This document shows, one piece after another, positions 1 to 5,188 of a stretch of 5,188 nt of DNA. The translations under genes and the position numbers were made by a program. Below the pieces are notes generated by a model. That model saw only the letters and a program-made list of their open reading frames with translations. It made no database searches and had not been told where the DNA came from. The stretch covers positions 1 to 5,188 of the forward strand of contig CAIRMS010000086.1 in the NCBI GenBank assembly GCA_903879765.1, read 5' to 3'. Every line of letters begins with the position of its first letter. Position 1 is the stretch's first letter. The stretch comes from an uncultured Flavobacteriales bacterium. Lineage in GTDB: Bacteria; Bacteroidota; Bacteroidia; Flavobacteriales_D; Crocinitomicaceae.

Positions 1-97
1 CTGAGTTTGATATATAAATCATTTAAATCATTAAATGAAGTCATCTCGACCGATGGTGCGTGACCAAAAATCTGCATTGGAAATTCTTGGTACATAA
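1..97 (+). other. Left-edge segment with broken reading frames upstream of the FKBP domain
   Basis: No intact gene can be read here. Frame 1 is open from the window edge to a TGA at 61-63 (20 codons, reading ...SLNEVISTDGA). Frame 2 has a short open stretch from ATG 35-37 to the TAA at 95-97, and it ends ...QKSALEILGT. That last piece faintly resembles the first strand of FKBP domains (consensus near sGLqYeIl..GtG) and is in the same frame as the FKBP domain that follows. About 7-12 residues normally found between that strand and the KVHY strand are missing. The segment could therefore be the decayed or mis-assembled N-terminal part of the FKBP gene. Frame 3 shows nothing recognisable. Confidence 0.35.
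16..33. repeat. Two-copy tandem 9-base repeat
   Basis: AAATCATTT at 16-24 is followed directly by AAATCATTA at 25-33, so 8 of 9 bases are the same in two adjacent units. In frame 1 it reads KSF-KSL. It is AT-rich and short, so it may be chance or a small replication-slippage duplication. It lies inside the broken 5' part of the FKBP region. Confidence 0.5.
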
Positions 98-400
98 AAT
101 TATAAAGTTCATTATCAAGGAACAGTTCCAGAAGGAGGAATCTTTGATAGTTCCATTGGAAGAGAACCGGTTTCATTTGTGTTAAATCAAGTTATTCCCG
201 GATGGACAGAAGGAATCCAATTGATGAATGTTGGTTCTAAATTCAAGTTCTTTATCCCTCAAGAATTGGCATATGGTGGAAATCCACCACCAAATACCAT
301 TATCAAACCGTATTCTCCATTGATTTTTGAAGTTGAGTTAATCAGCATCGAAAAAAGTGAAACACCTGATTTAGGAATTAACCCGCAAGGCATTCGCTAA
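98..400 (+). CDS. FKBP-type peptidyl-prolyl cis-trans isomerase, C-terminal part, 5' end disrupted
   Basis: FKBP enzymes catalyse cis-trans isomerisation of proline peptide bonds. In Bacteroidota many are exported or lipid-anchored folding factors, but no signal sequence is visible here. The reading frame is open from the TAA at 95-97 to the TAA at 398-400 and begins NYKVHYQGT. The residues lining the FKBP12 active site all have counterparts: Tyr of VHY, Phe-Asp of FDSS, Phe of SFVLN, Val-Ile and Trp of QVIPGW, Tyr of ELAYG, and Phe of LIFEVEL. The domain core after the KVHY strand is therefore intact. The first strand, about 20 residues, and any signal peptide are missing. The only conventional start codon in the open frame is GTG at 179-181, which falls inside the domain and would remove the FDSS active-site residues, so it is unlikely to be the true start. 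An 18-residue tail follows the final strand. This is either a pseudogene or an assembly or sequencing error near the edge. The family call is firm, the functional state is not. Confidence 0.85.
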   Translation, partial: NYKVHYQGTVPEGGIFDSSIGREPVSFVLNQVIPGWTEGIQLMNVGSKFKFFIPQELAYGGNPPPNTIIKPYSPLIFEVELISIEKSETPDLGINPQGIR

Positions 401-408
401 ATAAATCG

Positions 409-416
409 TATTTTTG
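409..416 (+). promoter_or_regulatory. Possible Bacteroidota -7 promoter element for the lipoprotein gene
   Basis: TATTTTTG matches the Bacteroidota primary-sigma -7 consensus TAnnTTTG at every defined position, and it ends 16 bases before the ATG at 433. No TTG-type -33 element is visible at the usual distance upstream (around 384-390), and the surrounding sequence is AT-rich, so a chance match is quite possible. If real, it would give the lipoprotein gene its own start with a leader of roughly 10 bases. Confidence 0.25.
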
Positions 417-432
417 ATTCAAACTATCTCAA

Positions 433-1572
433 ATGTTCAAACGCCTTCTATCCCTTCTTTTTTTGGCTGCATTGTTTCTCCAAAGTTGTTCCGAAGATGT
501 AAAACTTGCCGGTGACTTTAAAGAAACAGCCATTATCTATGGATTGTTAGATCAGGCTGATTCCTTGCATTATGTTAAAATCACTCGAGCGTTCATTGGA
601 CCAGGAAATGCACTTGACATTGCCCAAATTGCAGACTCAAGTTATTTTGACCAAGTTGATGCAACCGTTTCTGAGGTAGTGAATGGTACCGTTACCCGAA
701 CATGGATTCTGAAAGATACACTCATTCAAGACAAGGATACAAACGGGTTTTTCTACGGTCCTGAGCAAAAAGTATATTATTTTAAGACACTTCCAACTGG
801 TGTAAACGAGGTGATTCAAACGTCAACAGACCCGATGAAATCGTCTTTGAAACCAACTGCTCGTTACCGTTTTTCTGCAAGCATTAACAATGGAGCATTT
901 GAAGTAAACGGTGAAACAGGTTTGGTGCGCGGGATAACATCGAACGCGAGTTCCCAAAATTACACCTTCAAATTCGCAGATGGGCCTGGAGAATACTTAT
1001 CTACTGGATTAGCAGTTTCGAATACGGGTAACTCCTATGTGATGAATGGTCAACTTGATGTAGCTTACACGGAATACATCGCTGGGACTACAACTACAAA
1101 AAAGTACAATTGGAAAATCGGTGAAAAAGAGGTTGCTCCAAATAGCTCCCTGACATTCTCTTTAAGTGGTAGATCATTTTATGATTTAATGAAGCAAAGC
1201 ATTGTGCAAAACATTCAAGTAGAAAAAAGGACAATACAAGGGATTTACATCACAATTACTGGAGGTGCCGAAGAATTTTACAATTACATCACTGTGAACA
1301 AACCTAGTTCAGGTCTTGCACAAAGTAAACCAAGTTATACCAATCTTTCTGTAACCAACGGAAAACGTGTCGTTGGAATTTTCTCCTCTCGTCAAACCTT
1401 GAAAATCTTCAAGCCTTTCTACACCTCTCCGCAACAAGCTTACATTCGCGCAATCGATAAGAAAAGTACACGAGAATTATGCCAAGGACCCATTACTGGA
1501 ACTTATTTGTTCTGTTCTAATCATCCTGGTGACAACATCGTCAACCAAGAAGAATCCTACGCTTGTCAATAA
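433..1572 (+). CDS. Outer-membrane/surface lipoprotein, probable DUF4249 family
   Basis: The product is 379 residues. Residues 1-19 form a lipoprotein signal peptide: a basic MFKR start, a hydrophobic stretch to about residue 16, and a lipobox LQSC with the lipidated cysteine at 19. The next residues are Ser-Glu-Asp, an acidic patch resembling the Bacteroidota signal that sends lipoproteins to the cell surface. The N-terminal region (IIYGLLDQADSLHYVKITRAF, then a DSSYF motif near residue 70) is what I associate with DUF4249, a Bacteroidota family of unknown function often found near TonB-dependent receptors. A later TNLSVTNGKRVVGIFSSR segment fits the family's C-terminal region. No catalytic motif or transmembrane segment other than the signal is visible. 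Besides Cys19 the only cysteines are 350, 361 and 378. The ATG start is supported by the signal peptide directly after it; no Shine-Dalgarno is seen, as is common in this phylum. The gene starts 32 bases after the FKBP fragment and ends 41 bases before priA. The family assignment comes from memory of the sequence pattern; lipoprotein status is firmer. Confidence 0.7.
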   Translation: MFKRLLSLLFLAALFLQSCSEDVKLAGDFKETAIIYGLLDQADSLHYVKITRAFIGPGNALDIAQIADSSYFDQVDATVSEVVNGTVTRTWILKDTLIQDKDTNGFFYGPEQKVYYFKTLPTGVNEVIQTSTDPMKSSLKPTARYRFSASINNGAFEVNGETGLVRGITSNASSQNYTFKFADGPGEYLSTGLAVSNTGNSYVMNGQLDVAYTEYIAGTTTTKKYNWKIGEKEVAPNSSLTFSLSGRSFYDLMKQSIVQNIQVEKRTIQGIYITITGGAEEFYNYITVNKPSSGLAQSKPSYTNLSVTNGKRVVGIFSSRQTLKIFKPFYTSPQQAYIRAIDKKSTRELCQGPITGTYLFCSNHPGDNIVNQEESYACQ

Positions 1573-1574
1573 TT

Positions 1575-1595
1575 TCCTAGGGGAAACTTCTAGGA
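1575..1595 (+). promoter_or_regulatory. Inverted repeat/hairpin between the lipoprotein gene and priA
   Basis: TCCTAG at 1575-1580 is the exact reverse complement of CTAGGA at 1590-1595. In plus-strand RNA the stem can extend inward by two G-U pairs and one G-C pair, leaving an AAA loop, for about 9 pairs in total. It begins two bases after the lipoprotein stop codon and ends 18 bases before the priA GTG. It is not followed by a run of T, so it is at best a weak terminator. It may instead be an mRNA-processing or stabilising structure. Confidence 0.4.
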
Positions 1596-1613
1596 GTTCG
1601 TATCTTTACCCTT

Positions 1614-4097
1614 GTGAGTGAAAGAATAACGTATTTTGCAGATGTCCTGCTTCCTGTTCCGATACATCAGGTCTTTACTTACCGTATTCCGTTTGAATTA
1701 AATGACCACGTCCAAGCTGGACTTCGAGTGATCGTTCCGTTTGGGAAAAATAAATTACTCACTGGAATCGTCACACGAATTCACGAGGAAGTTCCTGCTG
1801 TTTATCAAGCGAAGTATATTCTTCACTTGCTCGATGAACAAGCCATCATCACGCCAAAGCAATTGCAATTTTGGGATTGGATCTCATCCTACTACATGGC
1901 ACCTATTGGAGATGTCATGAATGCCGCACTTCCAGCGAACTTCAAATTGGCAAGTGAGACAAAAATCCGTTTACATCCAGAGTTTGACACAGCAATTGAT
2001 TTACTTCAAGAGAGAGAGAAAACAGTCGTTGAGGCTTTGGAAATGAAGGACCAATTAAGTTTAAAAGAACTTTCAGATATCTTAGGGATCAAGACCATTC
2101 AACCATTGATCAAAGCAATGATTGAACGCCGCATCGTCTCTTCGAGCGAAGAAATCAATGATCGTTACGCTCCAAAAACCTTATTGTGTGTTTCCTTGGG
2201 GGAAGCCTACTTAAATGAGGAACTGCTCAATGAATTCATACAAGAATTGGAAGCAAGTGCACGCGCTCAAAAACAAGTGGATGCCATACTTCAATTTATT
2301 AAAATTGGCATGGAACAGGGTGGAATCCACCTTCCGATTTCAAAGAAAACCCTACTTGAAAATCAGGTGAGTGCCTCAGCCATTAGTACTCTTGAAAAAC
2401 GCGGATTCTTTGTACTTGAACGTTTTCAAATTGATCGACTCAGTGGACTCAATCTCGAATTAAATGGATTCAAACCACTAACAGAGGCGCAGCAAACTGC
2501 CTTTACGGAAGTAGAAGCGAGTTTCGAAGAAAAACAAGTGACCTTACTTCACGGAGTTACTGGTTCTGGAAAAACAGAAATCTATGTCCAATTGATCCAA
2601 TCTTATTTGGACCTTGGAAAACAAGTTCTTTTTTTATTACCAGAAATCGCATTAACAACCCAATTGATTCAACGTTTGTCAGCCTATTTCGGAGAACAAG
2701 TAGGCGTCTATCATTCGAAGTTTAATCAGAATGAACGCGTCGAAATTTGGAATCATGTCCTTCACAACGACCCGAACAAATACCGGATTGTTTTAGGAGC
2801 ACGTAGTGCTGTTTTCCTACCCTTTCAAGACCTTGGATTCATCATTGTCGATGAAGAACACGAAAGTTCATTTAAACAATACGATCCTTCTCCACGCTAC
2901 AATGCCAGAGATGCGGCAATCGTACTTGGTTCCTTACACAAGGCAAAAGTGCTTCTGGGCACCGCAACTCCTTCCTTGGAAACCTATTACAATGCAAAGC
3001 AAGGAAAATTTGGCTTAGTTGAATTGAACGAACGCTACAAGGGACTCAAATTGCCTGAGATTTGGTGCGCAGATTTGAAACGCGAACGCAAATTAAAAAA
3101 CATGCAATCGCATTTTACTCCAATGATATTGGAAGAAATGCAAGCCGCATTGAATAAAGGAGAACAAGTTATGTTGTTCCAAAACCGCAGAGGTTACACG
3201 CCGCTATGGTCTTGTGAAGTCTGTAACTGGACACCAAAATGTACCAATTGTGACGTTTCCCTTACCTACCATAAACACAGTAATTTATTGAAATGCCATT
3301 ACTGTAGTTTCACCACCGCTCCTGTTGGAAGTTGTACCGCTTGTGGAAGCAATCGCCTACAAATGCTTGGATTTGGAACGGAAAAAATTGAGGACGAACT
3401 GTCGATCATGTTCCCGAATAAAGTCGTAAAACGTCTAGATTTAGACACAACACGTTCGAAACATGCGTACGAGGAAATCATCGAAGAATTTGAACAGCGC
3501 CGAATTGATATTCTCATTGGAACCCAAATGATCACCAAAGGACTCGATTTTGATCATGTATCCATGGTTGGAATTCTAGACGCAGATATGTTGTTGAATC
3601 GACCTGATTTTCGCGCTTACGAACGTTCCTATCAATTGATGTCCCAAGTAGCAGGAAGAGCAGGGAGGAAAGATAAACGTGGAAAAGTCATCATTCAAAC
3701 AGGAAACCCCGATCATTGGGTGATTCAATTAGTTCAAGAGCATGACTATAAAGGATTCTATCAGCAAGAAATCATTGAACGAAAGAACTTCTTTTATCCA
3801 CCGTTTTATAAAATGATTCAATTGACCTTGAAACATACGAACGAACAAATGGTCCATGCGGCATCCATCGAATTAGCAGATCAACTTAAAGCAATCTTCA
3901 AGGAACGTGTTTTGGGACCAGAATTCCCGATCATTAAACGCATTCAAAATTACTATTTGAAGGAAATCAAGTTGAAGATCGAACGCAGTGCACCCGAACG
4001 AAAAGTCAAGGAAAAAATCCGAGAAATCATTGATCAATTTTACGCAAAACCAGCAAACAAATCCGTTAAAATTGTGATCGACGTCGATCCAATGTAA
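1614..4097 (+). CDS. priA: Primosomal protein N' (replication restart DNA helicase PriA)
   Basis: PriA recognises stalled or broken replication forks, unwinds the lagging-strand arm with 3'-5' polarity and nucleates reloading of the replicative helicase. Length is 827 residues, longer than the 732 of E. coli. Residues 1-105 fit the 3'-end-binding domain. Two winged-helix-like segments follow (about 135-180 and 215-270). The superfamily 2 helicase lobes carry Walker A GVTGSGKTE (314-322, Lys320), Walker B DEEH (413-416), GTATPSLE (449-456), a motif IV region near 520-528, GTQMITKGLDF (636-646) and QVAGRAGR (678-685). A zinc-binding insert has four CxxC pairs: Cys534/537, 543/546, 561/564 and 574/577, all eight ligands present with the family's normal spacing. 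The C-terminal domain ends IDVDPM. The start is GTG: the frame is closed upstream by TAG at 1578-1580 with no ATG before 1614, and the protein begins directly with the conserved N-terminal domain. No Shine-Dalgarno sits at a useful distance. The enzyme appears complete and functional. Confidence 0.97.
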   Translation: MSERITYFADVLLPVPIHQVFTYRIPFELNDHVQAGLRVIVPFGKNKLLTGIVTRIHEEVPAVYQAKYILHLLDEQAIITPKQLQFWDWISSYYMAPIGDVMNAALPANFKLASETKIRLHPEFDTAIDLLQEREKTVVEALEMKDQLSLKELSDILGIKTIQPLIKAMIERRIVSSSEEINDRYAPKTLLCVSLGEAYLNEELLNEFIQELEASARAQKQVDAILQFIKIGMEQGGIHLPISKKTLLENQVSASAISTLEKRGFFVLERFQIDRLSGLNLELNGFKPLTEAQQTAFTEVEASFEEKQVTLLHGVTGSGKTEIYVQLIQSYLDLGKQVLFLLPEIALTTQLIQRLSAYFGEQVGVYHSKFNQNERVEIWNHVLHNDPNKYRIVLGARSAVFLPFQDLGFIIVDEEHESSFKQYDPSPRYNARDAAIVLGSLHKAKVLLGTATPSLETYYNAKQGKFGLVELNERYKGLKLPEIWCADLKRERKLKNMQSHFTPMILEEMQAALNKGEQVMLFQNRRGYTPLWSCEVCNWTPKCTNCDVSLTYHKHSNLLKCHYCSFTTAPVGSCTACGSNRLQMLGFGTEKIEDELSIMFPNKVVKRLDLDTTRSKHAYEEIIEEFEQRRIDILIGTQMITKGLDFDHVSMVGILDADMLLNRPDFRAYERSYQLMSQVAGRAGRKDKRGKVIIQTGNPDHWVIQLVQEHDYKGFYQQEIIERKNFFYPPFYKMIQLTLKHTNEQMVHAASIELADQLKAIFKERVLGPEFPIIKRIQNYYLKEIKLKIERSAPERKVKEKIREIIDQFYAKPANKSVKIVIDVDPM

Positions 4098-4108
4098 TCA
4101 CAAGACAT

Positions 4109-4137
4109 AAAAAAAGGAGTCCTTACGAACTCCTTCT
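4109..4137 (-). terminator. Rho-independent terminator of the sigma factor gene
   Basis: The arms AAGGAGT (4114-4120) and ACTCCTT (4129-4135) pair over 7 bases. In minus-strand RNA the inner bases add a U-G and a C-G pair closing a GUAA (GNRA-type) tetraloop. The stem is followed by seven consecutive T on the minus strand (complement of 4109-4115, two of which overlap the stem). On the plus strand the inner pairs become mismatches and the trailing sequence is CTCAATG, so termination of priA transcripts here would be weaker. It lies 67 bases beyond the sigma stop codon. Confidence 0.85.
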
Positions 4138-4144
4138 CAATGCT

Positions 4145-4204
4145 ATTCAAAGCCGGCCAACAAGTGGTTTACTGGTGGTAGGTGGTTATTGACCCGCCTT
4201 GAAT
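4145..4204 (-). repeat. Imperfect long-armed inverted repeat in the sigma gene 3' untranslated region
   Basis: ATTCAAAGCCGG (4145-4156) and CCCGCCTTGAAT (4193-4204) are near reverse complements over 12 positions. On minus-strand RNA there is one G-G mismatch and one G-U wobble; on the plus strand the wobble becomes an A-C mismatch. The 36-base interior is C-rich and G-poor on the minus strand, with three ACCAC units. The outer arm reaches the last base of the sigma stop codon. It could be an RNA structure upstream of the terminator, or chance. Confidence 0.4.
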
Positions 4205-5073
4205 TATCCTAAATAACTTTTCAGTACTCTGTTTTTCGTTGTGTGTTTCAAACGACGAATTGCTTTTTCTTTGATTTGACGAACACGCTCACGAGTAAGG
4301 TCAAACTTGTCTCCAATTTCTTCTAATGAAAGTGGTGCTTTTCCTTCCAATCCGTAAAACATACTGATCACTTCGCTTTCTCTTGGTGTTAAAGATGTTA
4401 ATGAACGGCGAATATCGCTTCTCAAAGACTCCAATACCAAGTTTGCTTCTGGACTAGGTAATGAATCACCTTGCATGACATCGTACATGCTTGAAGTTGA
4501 TTCATCTCCTTCGATTAATGGAGCATCCATGGATACGTGACGTCCGTTTTGTGAAAGTGTTTGTTTCACTTCTTCAGGGGTTACGTTCAAGAACTCAGCT
4601 AATTCATCCGCCGAAGGTGGACGCTCTAACTTTTGTTCTAATTCCGAATAGGCACGATTGATTTTGTTGATGTTACCAATCTTATTCAATGGTAAACGAA
4701 CGATACGTGCTTGTTCAGCCAAAGCTTGAAGAATCGATTGACGAATCCACCATACAGCGTATGAAATGAACTTAAATCCACGTGTTTCATCGAAACGTTC
4801 AGCCGCTTTAATCAAACCTAAGTTTCCTTCGTTGATCAAATCTGGTAAGGCCAACCCTTGGTTTTGATATTGTTTAGATACAGAGACAACGAAACGTAAA
4901 TTCGCTTTCGTTAAGCGTTCAAGTGCGACACGGTCACCTGCTTTGATGCGTCGAGCTAACTCAACTTCCTCTTCTGCAGTGATCAAGTCTACACGACCGA
5001 TTTCCTGTAAATACTTGTCTAAAGATGCGGTTTCCCTGTTGGTAACCTGTTTTGCGATTTTTAACTGCCTCAT
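4204..5073 (-). CDS. rpoD: RNA polymerase primary sigma factor, sigma-70 family (RpoD/SigA)
   Basis: This subunit directs core RNA polymerase to housekeeping promoters, which in Bacteroidota carry TAnnTTTG at -7 and TTG at -33. The 289-residue length is normal for the Bacteroidota primary sigma, which lacks region 1.1 and the large spacer seen in E. coli. Region 1.2 includes DKYLQEIG (19-26). Region 2 spans about 53-123, with core-binding NLRFVVSVSKQY near 58-69, DLINEGNLGLIKA (78-90), and the promoter-melting and -7-reading segment YAVWWIRQSILQALAEQ (105-121). Region 3 covers about 130-208, including RHVSMDAP. Region 4 spans about 222-280, with the helix-turn-helix SLEEIGDKFDLTRERVRQIK (249-268). 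The protein ends in LKSYLG, which I recall as common in this group. ATG at 5073 is chosen because MRQLKI matches the family start and A-rich sequence, not a Shine-Dalgarno, precedes it. The gene faces priA tail to tail and has its own terminator. A structured leader lies upstream. It is very likely essential. Confidence 0.97.
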   Translation of the reverse strand: MRQLKIAKQVTNRETASLDKYLQEIGRVDLITAEEEVELARRIKAGDRVALERLTKANLRFVVSVSKQYQNQGLALPDLINEGNLGLIKAAERFDETRGFKFISYAVWWIRQSILQALAEQARIVRLPLNKIGNINKINRAYSELEQKLERPPSADELAEFLNVTPEEVKQTLSQNGRHVSMDAPLIEGDESTSSMYDVMQGDSLPSPEANLVLESLRSDIRRSLTSLTPRESEVISMFYGLEGKAPLSLEEIGDKFDLTRERVRQIKEKAIRRLKHTTKNRVLKSYLG

Positions 5074-5138
5074 TTTTTTTGATTGTTGCGTGTCCTTTTA
5101 CTCCTACATAGAAGAAAAGGTTCTGTTTTAACGCACAT
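5070..5138 (-). other. Possible 22-codon leader ORF overlapping the sigma factor start
   Basis: On the minus strand an ATG at 5138-5136 opens 22 codons that end in TGA at 5072-5070. This stop overlaps the sigma ATG (5073-5071) as ATGA, an arrangement typical of translational coupling. The predicted peptide starts MCVKTEPF, is rich in Lys, Arg and Asn toward its end, and resembles no protein I know. It contains the leader hairpin described separately. The sequence is A-rich, so the ORF could be accidental; no ribosome-binding site is evident before its ATG. Confidence 0.25.
5094..5120 (-). promoter_or_regulatory. Leader hairpin upstream of the sigma factor gene
   Basis: CCTTTT (5094-5099) pairs with AAAAGG (5115-5120), and CTCCT (5101-5105) pairs with AGAAG (5110-5114). 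This gives an 11-pair stem with one bulged base (5100) and a 4-base loop (5106-5109). The single non-Watson-Crick pair (5103 with 5112) is a G-U wobble on the minus strand but a C-A mismatch on the plus strand, which suggests the structure acts in sigma mRNA. An outer 5-base helix, TGCGT (5087-5091) with ACGCA (5131-5135), could extend it across an asymmetric internal loop. The hairpin base is 20 bases from the sigma ATG. No run of T follows, so it is not an intrinsic terminator. Confidence 0.45.
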
Positions 5139-5188
5139 TTTTTTATTAAGTAACGTTTTTTCGAGCCGGAACTACATCTAAATGAATA

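Noticed and set aside
179..400. A complete 73-residue FKBP-like protein starting at GTG 179
   Set aside because: The domain homology continues upstream of 179 in the same frame to about position 98, so this start would discard the FDSS and VHY active-site residues.
637..819. Minus-strand 60-codon reading frame
   Set aside because: It lies opposite the lipoprotein gene, has no recognisable motif and no supporting context.
1592..1596. AGGAG as a Shine-Dalgarno site for priA
   Set aside because: It is 17 bases from the GTG, too far for normal use, and is part of the inverted repeat; this phylum rarely relies on such sites.
1601..1608. TATCTTTA as a -7 promoter element for priA
   Set aside because: It misses the final G of TAnnTTTG, lacks a -33 partner and would place the transcription start at or inside the GTG codon.
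2806..3018. Plus-strand 70-codon reading frame inside priA
   Set aside because: It overlaps the conserved helicase motifs of priA in another frame and looks like no known protein.
3299..3538. Minus-strand 79-codon reading frame inside priA
   Set aside because: It is antisense to the zinc-binding and motif V region of priA, whose coding is certain; no independent evidence.
4943..5131. Plus-strand 62-codon reading frame at the right edge
   Set aside because: It is antisense to the start of the sigma gene and its leader; the hydrophobic tail arises from the T-rich complement of an A-rich leader.
5139..5188. Sigma factor promoter at the right edge
   Set aside because: I searched the minus strand for TAnnTTTG with an upstream TTG and found no convincing pair; the promoter may lie beyond the window.
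1..5188. Mobile element, CRISPR, tRNA, rRNA or defence genes
   Set aside because: No transposase or integrase, no regularly spaced repeats, no cloverleaf and no defence-related domain is visible on either strand.

Overview
The window looks like a piece of a chromosome from the phylum Bacteroidota, most likely Flavobacteriales. The main evidence is a 289-residue primary sigma factor without region 1.1, a lipoprotein resembling the DUF4249 family (largely a Bacteroidota family), and A-rich rather than Shine-Dalgarno-like sequence before the starts. Placement below phylum level is inference from protein resemblance, and no database search was possible.

Layout. Positions 98-400 (+) hold the C-terminal three quarters of an FKBP-type peptidyl-prolyl isomerase. 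Its 5' part is broken by an in-frame TAA at 95-97 and is not recoverable in any frame. Positions 433-1572 (+) encode a 379-residue lipoprotein that I assign to DUF4249. Positions 1614-4097 (+) encode a complete PriA, the primosomal helicase that restarts replication. Positions 5073-4204 (-) encode a complete primary sigma-70 factor (RpoD/SigA), which converges on priA. The 106 bases between the two stop codons hold a good intrinsic terminator for the sigma gene, plus an imperfect long-armed inverted repeat and a GG-rich block. The right edge, 5074-5188, is the sigma gene's leader. It contains a strong hairpin and a 22-codon leader reading frame whose stop overlaps the sigma start as ATGA.

How the genes relate. 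The three plus-strand genes are tightly spaced (32 and 41 bases) and could be co-transcribed, but they share no obvious pathway: periplasmic or surface protein folding, a cell-surface lipoprotein, and DNA replication restart. priA and rpoD are housekeeping genes meeting tail to tail.

I see no mobile element, CRISPR array, rRNA, tRNA, toxin-antitoxin or defence system. Nothing here amounts to a previously undescribed multi-gene system. The observations most worth checking are the leader architecture of the sigma gene and the broken FKBP gene. The non-round window length and the disrupted left edge would fit a short metagenomic contig, which is inference.
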